Assembly (NCBI GenBank): GCA_963677415.2
Contig: CAXXFJ010000042.1
Coordinates: 1-64,000 of the forward strand
Source of the DNA: JAQUTK01 sp963677415
Lineage (GTDB): Bacteria; Bacteroidota; Bacteroidia; Bacteroidales; JAQUTK01
Length of the DNA: 64,000 bases
Reading direction: 5' to 3'
The notes under the pieces are model-generated. The model did no database searches and had not been told where the DNA came from. It saw only the letters and a program-made list of their open reading frames with translations. This document shows positions 9,150 through 18,788 of this stretch, in pieces (position 1 is the first letter of the stretch; every line of letters starts with the position of its first letter). Both the position numbers and the translations under genes were made by a program.

Positions 9150-10608
9150 ATGAGAAAAACGATTTTAATTAGTCTGGTAGCGCTATGTATGACAAGCTGT
9201 AACTCAAAAGCAAATCAAACAGCTACTCAAGCCATCACTCCCGATAAGACGGCTGTGTTCACCTCTTCAGACAAACTACTGGAAGAATCCTTTAACTGGG
9301 CGAAGAAAATGGCTTTGTCTTACAGCCATGACGGCTCAGATCCTGTTGGCTACTGGTATGAAGCTGCACTCCCTCAACGCGAAGCCTTTTGTATGCGTGA
9401 TGTTTCCCATCAGAGCGTTGGAGCACAAATTATAGGTTTGACCAAGCATAACAAGAATATGCTGACCCCGGTTTGCCGAAAATATTTCTGAAGCCAAAGA
9501 TTGGTGTTCGTATTGGGAAATCAATCGTTACAACAAACCGGCACCTGCTGATTACACCAACGATCAAACGTTCTGGTATAACCTGAATGCGAACTTTGAT
9601 GTCATGCAGGCTTGTGTGAAGATGTACAATTGGACAGGCGATACTGATTATATCAAAGACACGTGCTTTACCAATTTTTATAATAAGTCATTGAATGAGT
9701 ACGTGAAGAGCTGGAAACTGGAACCCGAGAATATTATGAATCGTCCCCGGTATATGAATGCTCCTGAAGAAGCAAAAGACAACAAGAACTTCCGCACATC
9801 CCGCGGACTAGCATCTTATGTCGAAAATATGGGCGGCCTGACTGCCAGTGCTGATTTAATATCTACACTCTATGCAGGATATATCTCACATTCTAAGATA
9901 GCTACTATCAATGATGATAAAGCAATGGCTGAGAAAGATAGGGCAACCGCTCTTCAGTATCGACAGGTATTAGATGATCAATGGTGGGACGAGACAAACT
10001 CATACTATCAGACTTTATGGACAGAAGATAAGACATTTCATCATGGCGAAGGAGCTCCCTTTATTCTTTGGTTTAATATCACTGAAAACCCCAAACGCAT
10101 CCGTGCAACAGTGGCCGACATCTTGAAGCAAGAATGGAATGTAGAAAATATTTCCTATTTCCCAGCACTCTTTTATCGCTACGGATATGACAAAGAAGCG
10201 TACAAGTTTCTGACTGAACTGCCTCGCATGAAACGTTCGGAATATCCTGAAGTCTCATTTGGAGTTGTGGAAGGTGTAGTTGGTGGAGCTATGGGTATCC
10301 AGCCATCCGCTCAAAACAAACAAATAACCACTCAATCACACATTGAGGAAGGCTTTGCTGCTATCGAAAATGTACCCATATTTAAAGGATATGTATCTGT
10401 GAGACACGAAGGCAAGAAAGCAACTGAGTTCACCAATAATACCTGTGAGAAGATTGTATGGCGCGCCTCCTTTGCTGGCAAACAGGAGTCAGTGCAGATC
10501 AATGGCAAAAAACAAAAAACTACTGTAGCAACTGATATACTGGGCAATATTTTCTCTTATGTAGATGTTGAACTGGCGAACAGTGAAACTTGTAAGGTGA
10601 AGTTGTAA
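9150..10608 (+). CDS. Six-hairpin glycosidase-like lipoprotein (one-base frameshift)
   Basis: The ATG at 9150 gives a lipoprotein signal (lipobox MTSC, Cys17); in-frame sequence upstream is not signal-like. One extra C in CCCC (9466-9469) breaks the frame. Deleting it joins KNMLTR to FAENISEAKDW and gives about 485 residues. The body is helix-rich with aromatic and acidic motifs typical of (alpha/alpha)6 barrels, such as ALPQREAFCMRDVSHQSVG, FWYNLNANFDV and PYPEVSFGVVEG-like turns, ending in a beta-rich tail. I cannot place it in a numbered GH family. It is probably a surface or periplasmic sugar-cleaving enzyme. It is separated from the DPP-IV cluster by a terminator and E1, so it is its own unit, closed by the terminator at 10632-10683. 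Confidence 0.7.
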
Positions 10609-10631
10609 GAGCAGATAACCTTCTAGGTTGT

Positions 10632-10683
10632 AGTGGCGGTAAATCAGAGAAAATAACTTTGGATTACCGCCACTTCTTTTTTT
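10632..10683 (+). terminator. Intrinsic terminator after the six-hairpin lipoprotein gene
   Basis: AGTGGCGGTAAATC pairs with GATTACCGCCACT across a roughly 16-nt loop, followed by a T-rich run to 10683. It sits between convergent genes. Confidence 0.75.
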
Positions 10684-12694
10684 GTGGAGTATTCAAGGAA
10701 TAAGAATTCGGTTCGTAATGCCATTCTCTTTATTTCGTATTGAAACAATATAAACACCAGATGGCACATTATTCAGATTAACACTACACGAATGGACTAT
10801 TTTTGTGGTAAAAAACAGGCTTCCCTACAAGATCATAAAGTACCAACGTGTTTTCTATATTATCACTCAATCCTTCTAATTGCACATTCATAGTCTTATT
10901 TATCACAGGATTGGGGAAAATAGTAATATCGCTTGCGTCAGTATTATTAGCATCAATAGCACTCAGCGAAGCCGGGTATAACTGGCTCTTTGGCACTACT
11001 TCTTTTGACTGGAAAGGACTCATCCATTGCAACGTACATTCGGCTCCTCCTTGAGACTCAAAATACTCTAAACTTAATCGTATATTTCTTGTTGGCTGTT
11101 AAGGAGATGGATCCCGAATACTCTGTTCCATAATCATCTATCCACTTATCAATAATCAATTGATCATTGACCCAAAGACGGCGACCGTTGTCGCTATTAA
11201 CATAAAAAGTATGCGCTCCACTACCCTGTGGTTGTATTTGTCCGGTCCATCTTACCGAGAAGTTGTCAGCATCTACAGCCCGTATTTGGAGCATTTGATC
11301 CCCAATTAAAATTGATTGTTGTATCAACAGTAGTATGTCTGAGAGTCTCAAAGTTCGTGCCATTGTAGTATTGCGCATCTAGTCCAATACCGGTTCCACT
11401 TGGCAATGCGGGAACAGGTACCAGTTTCCATTGTCCTTTTGTCTGGTTAGTGTTCGTGTTTTGACACACATTCGCACTTGAGCCAGTATTTATTGATTCG
11501 ATGATTTTTCCACTATGCTTTGCAATCAGGTTGTAATATCCGGGATCTGCCGGTGAAACGATAAATTGTTGACTGGGAAAAGCATAATAAGTCCATTGCT
11601 GTACATTTGCCCCATTACTTGTTGAAGCATTTGCCACATCTATCGACTTATCACTATTCACGGCAAAGATTTTATAAATACCATCCCCTAAATGAGTAAA
11701 TTTAAATTGCTGATTTGTCTTTGATATCTTTGAGAATTGCATAATATTGGCTCCATCAGCCACATTGGCATACCCTCCATTTATCGTCATATATAAATCA
11801 CTGGCTGCATTTTGAAGGAAATACGTTCCATCCAGATCGGTTGCTCCGGTAGTCGTGATTTTAAGGGAAGAAGTCCGGTCCTTCCAATCGCCCAGGCAGG
11901 TCGTATCGGCAGTTATTTCGAGTGAAGCACCGCTGAAGTTATCATTATCATAGAGGATCGCTTTAAAACCTTTGGCAATTTTCAGGGAAGCAATGTCTTT
12001 GTCTGATATCCCTAATGTATTCAGTTCGGCTAACGTATAATTACCAATATTTAATCCTGTGGAAAAACCGGCAAAATCGCACTCGGCATAAGCAGTCACC
12101 AGACCTGTCGAAGCACCACGGTTTGCAACACTATAGAGCTGTAGTTTAGGCACAGTCTGGCGCATCTGAGAGGTACTCTCCCATTCCAAATGGCAAGAAG
12201 CATTACCGGTACCTTTGCTATATTCTAATCCGAACTCGTATTTCTGTCCGGCAACCAGAGTGATTGTAGCACTTTGAGTGTTTGCTCCGGTAGCCGACAA
12301 TTTGTCGATCAAAACAGTTCCATTTACCGTAAGTTTGGCTCCATCGTTAGCCGTTACATAAAACGTATATTCTTCTGAATATACAGGCTGAATCTGTCCG
12401 GACCAACGAACAGAAAAACTTTCCGTTCCTAACAGTGATTGATATTGAGAACCATCAATCGAGTCAAGTTCAACCGTTCGATCCGTTTGTGAAAACTTGA
12501 GTTGGTCAAAATTGCGCCCGGCGTAATAGTCTCCTTTCAATCCATTTCCGATACCCAAAGCCAAACCCTTCAGGTTCTTACGTATAAGCCATACAAACTC
12601 ATCCGGAGCAACAACACGTACATTGGGATTTAGTTTACCAATACATTCCAACACATCTTTGACCTGTCTGCTCCATACAATTACCGGAATAAGG

Positions 12695-14008
12695 GGGTCT
12701 GTTCAATAAACTGTGTCAGTAAGTATGATTAATTGATATCCCATCTCTGTTCAAATATAATAATAAATTGTGCCATAATTTGCTTCCACCCTAAAATTGG
12801 TCTTAAGTTCTCAAATAATTTCATTTGCACCAAATAAAGTAACTTGATAAGTGCCTGATCATTCGTAAAAACACGTTTCGACTTAGTAACTTTACGAAGC
12901 TGACTGTTAAAACTTTCAATGATATTGGTTGTGTAAACCAGCTTTCTTATCATATCAGGGAATTCAAACATTTGAGACAACCTGTCCCAGTTTTCAAGCC
13001 ATGATTTAATTATGTATGGATATTTCTTTGACCATTTTTCATCAAATCTGGCTAAAGCCTTTTCTGCCAGTTCTTTATCGTTTGCCTGATAAATTTCTCT
13101 TAAGGAATCAACAACTGCTTTGCGGTCTTTACTAGCAACATATTTTAGTGAATTTCTTATTTGGTGAACAATGCACAACTGAACCTTAGTTTGTGGGAAG
13201 ACAGCCTCGATAGCCTGAGCAAATCCTTTGAGATTATCAATACTGGCTAGCAATATATCCTGAACACCACGACGCTGGATATCATTAAGAACAGATAACC
13301 AAAAACGGGCACTCTCAGCCTGGCCAATATACATGCCCAATAAATCTTTAATCCCGTCACGATTTAGACCTATCAAACAATATACTGCTTTGCTTTTTAT
13401 GGCATTATCTTCCCGGACTTTATAGTGAATAGCATCCATCCAGACAATGGGGTATACACTTTCTAAGGAACGGGTTTGCCACTGTTCTACCTCAGGAACA
13501 ATTTTGTCTGTTATAGCTGTGATTGTAGCTGGAGACATGTTTAATTGATACATCTCGCTCAAATGATCACAAATGTCTGTATAGCTCATTCCTAAGGCAT
13601 ACAAATTAATAATTTTACGATCCAGTCCTTCGCCAAGAGTTGTTTGCCGTTTAGGGAGCAGTTCCGGTTCAAAACTTCCATTCCTGTCTCTGGGAGTGGA
13701 CACCTCTATGCTTCCATAATGAGTCTTTACTCTCTTTGAACTTAATCCGTTACGACGGTTGTTGGCTTGATGTGGTTCTGACAAATGACCGGCTAGCTCT
13801 CCTTGCAAACCCGCTTCCAGTAAACGTTTTAGAAGAGGGGCTAATATACCGTTCTCTCCTTCAAGGTTAACGCCTTGCTTCAATTTTAATAATGCTTCTT
13901 TCTCAAATTCTTTGTAATCAAATTCTTCTGTATTGCTCATAATAATGCTCTTTATGCGGTAAATATAATGATTTTTATACTTACTGACACAGTTTATTGA
14001 ACAGACCC
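12695..14008 (-). mobile_element. IS256-family insertion sequence, 1314 bp, complete
   Basis: Perfect 29-bp terminal inverted repeats at 12695-12723 and 13980-14008 begin GGGTCTGTTCAATAAAC. Both ends are flanked by the 8-bp target duplication GAATAAGG (12687-12694 and 14009-14016). The element carries one transposase gene reading inward on the minus strand. Intact termini, an intact transposase and an exact target duplication mean the insertion is recent; the host frame is recovered exactly when it is removed. Confidence 0.95.
12729..13940 (-). CDS. IS256-family (Mutator-type) transposase
   Basis: From the ATG at 13940 the protein is 403 residues, normal for IS256 transposases. The open frame continues upstream into the disrupted host gene only by chance, and MSNTEEFDYKE is the likely start. 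DDE-type catalytic positions are seen as VWMDAIHYKV (first Asp), ASIDNLKGF (second Asp) and YTTNIIESFN (Glu). The preceding region LCIVHQIRNSLKYV is the conserved CxxHxxRN-like block of the family. It catalyses copy-out/paste-in transposition with short target duplications. It lies entirely between the 29-bp inverted repeats. Very confident. Confidence 0.95.
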   Translation of the reverse strand: MSNTEEFDYKEFEKEALLKLKQGVNLEGENGILAPLLKRLLEAGLQGELAGHLSEPHQANNRRNGLSSKRVKTHYGSIEVSTPRDRNGSFEPELLPKRQTTLGEGLDRKIINLYALGMSYTDICDHLSEMYQLNMSPATITAITDKIVPEVEQWQTRSLESVYPIVWMDAIHYKVREDNAIKSKAVYCLIGLNRDGIKDLLGMYIGQAESARFWLSVLNDIQRRGVQDILLASIDNLKGFAQAIEAVFPQTKVQLCIVHQIRNSLKYVASKDRKAVVDSLREIYQANDKELAEKALARFDEKWSKKYPYIIKSWLENWDRLSQMFEFPDMIRKLVYTTNIIESFNSQLRKVTKSKRVFTNDQALIKLLYLVQMKLFENLRPILGWKQIMAQFIIIFEQRWDIN

Positions 14009-15494
14009 GAATAAGGCTATAACTGTCAGGCGAATTGATATCTGTAGAAGCAGCATTCAATGATTCAGCCAGTGTAGTCGGAGTCTTATCAGTGGGTTGT
14101 CCCAGCGTGCCAAGCCATAAATCATATCTACCGGCGATTGAAGGCTTATCTTTGTACCAGGATATTTTTCCGTTTAATGTTGAATAATCCGAATAGTTGT
14201 AATAAAACAAGGCGTCTATATTATCCTGACGAAGATAAGGTTCCAACTTCCATGGGCTATTATCCACATCAATCACATTAGCAATACGCAAGTCTGCCTT
14301 CTTCATATACAGATTCAACAAATCACATTCATTGGAAAGATTCGGGAAAAGCCCCGGATTGAAATATCCCCTTCCGGATGGTGCAGCAATCAGATAGTTC
14401 CTACCTTCAGGTGAAGTCAACGTATTATCTACATATTTTTTGTACAACGGAGGAGCAAGTTCCAGCAAAGCAGGAGAGATAGTCCAGCCCAGATTTACTT
14501 TGGAGCGATCGGGATTTGCCCATAAATCTTTATTATCCGATACCCCTAACAACCATTGAATATTATCACCATCAGACATTACAAAACAAACAGTATGCAC
14601 ATTGGGCACTACTTTATAAGGCACAGCAGGCTCCTTTTGTTCAACCTTTCCTACCGGTATATTTGTTAATGTCGACAGATTGGGTGCCCAATCAGCAGCA
14701 TGCATCACCAACGATTTTGCCGACAGAGATTCAACGGTCTTATCCTCATTTGGTCCCCAGCCCATGATAGCTCCATTGGTAGTCAAACGTTTAAAGACGC
14801 TGTTTGCCAACGTTCCGGTTGGATAATCAGTCCAGAATTGTATTGCACCGGCAAATGCACTATAATCACCCAGATACAGTCCACGATCGTCAGAGACATT
14901 CTGATACGAAGCAATCTTCTTACTAAACTGGCTGCCATATTTGGTGTTTACCCAGGTTTCATTCTTGCCTCTTACGTCCTGAAGCATTGTCAAGCCCGCA
15001 TTAATTGCTGTTTGTTCAATATCGGCAGGCATAGCTACAGCATTCAGAATACCGGATAATGATATGGCTACATTGGTGGAACTTTGTTTGGCATCACACA
15101 AGATATAGCCGGCCAATTTACTTGAAAAGTGAGTCAAGAGTCCCTGAAAGTCTGAGTAGTAGGTTTCATTAATTTTTATTCCATATTTAATCACCAGATC
15201 TTTATCCCCATGGAGATCACGCAAGATCTCCGGTTTTGTTTTAGCTAGCACACCTTGAAGCGACTGGAGTGCAATCCGCTGTGAATAGGTATAATTTTCT
15301 GAAGTAAGATAAAGTGTATCCGGTGGTGATGAATACGGGTAAGGACTACCTTCAATCCTTTGAATAGTTTGTGCTGTTAGTGGGGAGAAGAAACAAGATA
15401 ACAAAACACAGAATAGAGCTATGACTCTCGATGAGATTTGCAACATATTGATCATTTATTTGGTATAAAAAGGTAGACACATTAGATATTAGAT

Positions 15495-15833
15495 TCAAAT
15501 CTTATTTTCACCTTTTCGGGATGGAAATCGGAAAGTTACGCAAAGATAATGTCTTAACGCCACTCCAGGAGAAACGAGAAGCATTCGCGGACCGGCATAC
15601 CGCATTACCTTCTTTACGCGTTCTTTCATAAGCGGGTTGTAGCAATGAATGGGACATTTCTTACACGCAGGTTTTGCTTCTCCGAAAGGGCAACGATCCA
15701 AACGAGCCTGAGCATATTCAATAAGCTCCCTGCAATCAGTACAAATTACAGGATTCTTCTCTTTCTTCCTGCAATAGATACCAACCATAACAGCCAATAA
15801 GTTCTTCTCTTCTTCAATTTTACTTACTGACAT
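15495..15833 (-). CDS. YgbA_NO-type small cysteine-rich protein (nitrous oxide-stimulated promoter family)
   Basis: A 112-residue protein with a conserved cysteine set: ICTDCRELIEYAQARLDRCP, CKKCPIHCY and a C-terminal MLLVSPGVALRHYL region, matching the YgbA family (annotated nitrous oxide-stimulated promoter). Enterobacterial YgbA is induced by nitric oxide; its biochemical role is not established, though the cysteines suggest metal or Fe-S binding. It lies 30 bp after the GNAT gene and 39 bp before the GxGYxYP gene on the same strand, so all may be cotranscribed from the sulfatase promoter. No signal peptide. Family is good, function unknown. Confidence 0.75.
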   Translation of the reverse strand: MSVSKIEEEKNLLAVMVGIYCRKKEKNPVICTDCRELIEYAQARLDRCPFGEAKPACKKCPIHCYNPLMKERVKKVMRYAGPRMLLVSPGVALRHYLCVTFRFPSRKGENKI

Positions 15834-15863
15834 TATATACTCTTCCGTATTGATTTGTTCCAG

Positions 15864-16274
15864 TTAAGTCCACAAAGAAGTGAGATACATTGTTACATGA
15901 TCATCTCCTCCCTCTTTAAAGCCAAAGCTTTTATAGAAATCCATTGAATGTTGATACGACACGAGGAGAATCCGAAGATAGTCTTTGTATAAATCCGTAG
16001 TAAGCCGCATCAATTCCCGACCAATACCCAATCCCTGATATGCCGGATTGACAAGCACGTAGTGAATGTAAGCCGTCATGACACCATCATCCATGGTACT
16101 AATCAGCCCCACCAGTTTGTCGCCATCCCATGCTGAAAAAACACTCCCGAAGTTTTTCATTGCCAGTACCAGTTTGTCCGGATAGGCACCGGAAGACCAT
16201 TCCACAGAAAGAAACAGTTCCTCTAACTCTTTCGAGGTAAACTCCTTCGTCGTTTTATACGTTATAGTACTCAT
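15864..16274 (-). CDS. GNAT-family N-acetyltransferase
   Basis: About 136 residues from MSTITYK; the ATG at 16289 would overlap the sulfatase stop, so the ATG at 16274 is preferred. The acetyl-CoA pyrophosphate loop reads NPAYQGLGIGRELM (Q/RxxGxG/A motif), preceded by the beta strand IHYVLV and followed by the terminal FYKSFGFKEG motif typical of small GNATs. It starts 4 bp after the sulfatase stop and is therefore probably translated from the same message. The acceptor (an amine on a small molecule or protein) cannot be told. It is cytoplasmic, unlike the sulfatase. Confidence 0.85.
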   Translation of the reverse strand: MSTITYKTTKEFTSKELEELFLSVEWSSGAYPDKLVLAMKNFGSVFSAWDGDKLVGLISTMDDGVMTAYIHYVLVNPAYQGLGIGRELMRLTTDLYKDYLRILLVSYQHSMDFYKSFGFKEGGDDHVTMYLTSLWT

Positions 16275-16278
16275 TCTT

Positions 16279-17742
16279 TTATTTTTCAAAATTAAACTTC
16301 CAGTTGGTGTTTGTTGAGCGTGCCTCCAGCATAATCTTTTTCAGCTCCTTCACCTTCTTCGGATACTGATTGATCACGTCTGCAATCTCAGAAGGGTCGG
16401 TTGCCAGATTATATAACTCATAGTGTTCCTTATTCGCATTATTCACCTGTAGATGCAGCAATTTCCATCCATCTTTAATTACCGCCTGTTTGCCACCCTC
16501 TTCATGAAATTCGAAATACAGATACTCATGCTGCTTCTGTTTGCCTTTGCCTGTCAGAGTCGGCAGATAGGAAATACCATCCGTATGGGCAGGCACCGGA
16601 GCACCAATTAGTTCGCACACTGTCGGCATGAAATCCCAGAACGCGGACACCTGATATGAAACCGAACCCGGAGCAATCACAGAAGGCCACTGCACAATAA
16701 ATGGCGTACGGATACCCCCTTCATACAAGTCACGCTTCGTACCTCTGAATGGACCGTTACTGTCAAAGAAGTTCGGATCATGTCCACCCTCTTTGTGCGT
16801 GCCATTATCAGAAGTAAAAATAACAATCGTATTCTCAAGCAAGCCCTTTTTCTTCAGCATCTCCACCACCCTGGTCACATCCCTGTCCAGGCGTGTAACC
16901 ATGGCAGCAAAAGTAGCTCTCGGTTTATCCTGAGCAGTATATCCCCCACCAAGATAAGGCACCTCATTAAACTTCCCGTCGTAATCAAACAACTCATTGT
17001 TTGGCACAATGATGTCAGCATGAGGAATCGTAGGCGCCAGGTATAAGAAGAACGGATTCTCTGCATTCTTATCGATAAAGTCCAGAGCCTTCTCCATGAT
17101 CAGATCATGTGAATAGACCTTCTTATTCAATATCACCGGGGTATTATTTTCAAACAACTGATCCGGATAATACCGGTGCGCATTTGCTTGTCCGAGATAG
17201 CCAAAGAAATAATCAAAACCCTGTTTGTTAGGATGACCTTCTGCGGAAGGGCCTCCCAATCCCCACTTTCCCATACAGGCAGTAACATAATTCTTCGCCT
17301 TAAACACTTCTCCCAGAGTCACTTCGTCAGCAGCTAAGTTCAAATCATATTTGCGGCCATCATCGGCTATATATCCGGAATTTCCTCTGATAAACGTATG
17401 ACCGGTATGCATACCGGTCAGCAAGGAACAACGCGACGGAGCACTTACAGTCGAACCTGAATAGTGTTGGGTAAACTTCATTCCATTCTTCGCCAGTAGG
17501 TCGATACCCGGCGTATGGATTTTTTCCTGACCATAGCAACCCAGATCACCGATACCCAAATCATCTGCAAGGATGAATATAACATTCGGAGACTTCTGTT
17601 TTGTATCCTGTTTCCCGGCATAGCCGGAAGCAAAAGGCATGATAACCATACCCGATGCCAGAAGCATCCGAAACATTTCAATCCGCGATTTAACCTGTTT
17701 TCCTGCAAGAAAATCAAACACATCATTCTTATTCGTTTTCAT
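16279..17742 (-). CDS. Serine-type arylsulfatase-family sulfatase
   Basis: 487 residues of the S1 sulfatase family. The modified-residue motif is SAPSRCSLLTG with Ser100 in the formylglycine position, so it needs an anaerobic serine-type maturase (anSME), not visible in this window. Metal-site features are IFILADDLGIGDLGCYG, GKWGLGG and IIVFTSDNGTHKEGG. The N-terminus is unusual: a hydrophobic stretch MLLASGMVIMPFASGYA starts only near residue 26, leaving a long polar leader. A promoter box at 17763-17770 fits the ATG at 17742. It heads a minus-strand run with GNAT, YgbA-like and the GxGYxYP gene. It probably removes sulfate from a glycan; the position is not predictable. Confidence 0.9.
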   Translation of the reverse strand: MKTNKNDVFDFLAGKQVKSRIEMFRMLLASGMVIMPFASGYAGKQDTKQKSPNVIFILADDLGIGDLGCYGQEKIHTPGIDLLAKNGMKFTQHYSGSTVSAPSRCSLLTGMHTGHTFIRGNSGYIADDGRKYDLNLAADEVTLGEVFKAKNYVTACMGKWGLGGPSAEGHPNKQGFDYFFGYLGQANAHRYYPDQLFENNTPVILNKKVYSHDLIMEKALDFIDKNAENPFFLYLAPTIPHADIIVPNNELFDYDGKFNEVPYLGGGYTAQDKPRATFAAMVTRLDRDVTRVVEMLKKKGLLENTIVIFTSDNGTHKEGGHDPNFFDSNGPFRGTKRDLYEGGIRTPFIVQWPSVIAPGSVSYQVSAFWDFMPTVCELIGAPVPAHTDGISYLPTLTGKGKQKQHEYLYFEFHEEGGKQAVIKDGWKLLHLQVNNANKEHYELYNLATDPSEIADVINQYPKKVKELKKIMLEARSTNTNWKFNFEK

Positions 17743-17762
17743 CTGAATATTGATTTAGAACA

Positions 17763-17770
17763 CAAATATA
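17763..17770 (-). promoter_or_regulatory. Bacteroidota -7 promoter box for the sulfatase operon
   Basis: TATATTTG on the minus strand, 20 bp before the ATG at 17742, predicts transcription start near 17756. Confidence 0.6.
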
Positions 17771-17864
17771 ACTCATTTCCATTAAAAGACAAAGACAACC
17801 GAAAGATACAACTCTTTCTGCTGATCTTAAATATAGAGGATACTCATCCTATTCTATCTTAATC

Positions 17865-18552
17865 CTATTTGACATTCTCTACATCAACTAATCTACCCGA
17901 TTCGAAAGAGAGCTGTTTGTATGGCACCTTCTCCCATTGATCAACTGTTTCCTGAGTAGGATCAATGACCCGTTTGATGTTTATGATTCCTGTAAACCAT
18001 ACTGCAGGGCATCAATCCGAAACGGCTCACCGGCACATTGGAATAAATAAGAAACTTCCTGTTAAGAAACTTACTCCTCGTCAATATCTCAAGCGATTGG
18101 TAATATTTATCACTGATCACACAATCTATCAGATCAACTTCCAACTTACCATTCACCATTTTAGGTATCACCATTTTCTTTCCAACAGCATACAAAAAAG
18201 AGACATCACTCATATACAGCATACTATCCACAACAACCCATTCAGCGGAATATTCCTTATCCTTCAGTCCGATTGCGGCGCAAGTGCCGCGCTCCTTCAG
18301 CGTATATTTTTCAGTCACAGAACCATCAAAAAGGATCTTCTTATATTCTCCAAATGGTGACAATGGCGATTGGTCCATCATATGCACCACACTATCAATA
18401 TACAGTACATCATTGGTTGTAGCAACTAAATCAAAATTTGCGGCTGTCAGTGCTTCATCGTTCTCTTCATCCTGTGCCACAGCCACTTTAGATTGACCAA
18501 TCATGAGTAAACAGATCAACGCCACTAACAGATTCTTTCTCTTAAATTTCAT
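17865..18552 (-). CDS. Secreted protein of unknown function (one-base frameshift)
   Basis: The ATG at 18552 gives a clear signal peptide (RKNLLVALICLLMIGQSKVAVAQ). The frame breaks in the run of three G at 18007-18009 (plus strand). Removing one base joins VSRFGLMP to AVWFTGIINIKRVID and extends the protein to a stop at 17865, about 228 residues. The mature part is beta-rich (FDLVATTNDVLYIDSVV, KYTLKERGTCAAIG) and ends in YKQLSFESGRLVDVENVK. I recognise no family. It is flanked by two sulfatase genes on the same strand but has its own long upstream gap: 18553-18788 shows no gene. Exported, role unknown. Confidence 0.6.
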
Positions 18553-18788
18553 CCTTCTTCTCCTTTTTAAATCAATTATTTTCCCCACTCAGGTAATTCA
18601 CTCTCCAATCAACACCGTCAGCATACAAAGACTTCGGATGATATAGTTCAAGTGGTGTGAATATTTTAAATTACCCTTGCGTACAGTACATTAAAAGCAT
18701 ACAGTTCATCGAAACGATAGCATCGCCAACCGTTTTGCAACACATCTATTATGCATTTTCTTTATCCGGTATTAACTGTTTATTTACA

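Larger units (their letters stand above)
10693..15455 (-). pseudogene. Very large secreted GxGYxYP protein with PA14, crystallin, ricin and T9SS domains, disrupted by an IS
   Basis: An IS256-type element (12695-14008) interrupts this gene after ...SPDSYSLI. Removing the IS and one 8-bp target copy restores the frame (SYSLIPVIVWSRQVKDVLEC). Three further one-base corrections (A-run 11070-11072, A-run 10810-10815 and near 11276, plus-strand) give about 1145 residues. Domain order: signal peptide; GxGYxYP catalytic-like domain (motif GRGYFNP); PA14 (NGLKGDYYAG onward); beta/gamma-crystallin-like (AYAECDFAGFSTG); ricin-type lectin (ADGANIMQFS, NGANVQQW); second PA14 (GLDAQYYNGTNF); and a T9SS sorting domain with FPNP, ending GITNRILIP. 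Several carbohydrate-binding modules and T9SS suggest cell-surface glycan work. The IS is a real disruption; the three indels may be sequencing errors. Confidence 0.8.

Noticed and set aside
15056..15455. IS256 transposase as part of a natural 908-residue fusion with the GxGYxYP domain
   Set aside because: The joined frame crosses the IS inverted repeat and target duplication; it is a chance read-through.
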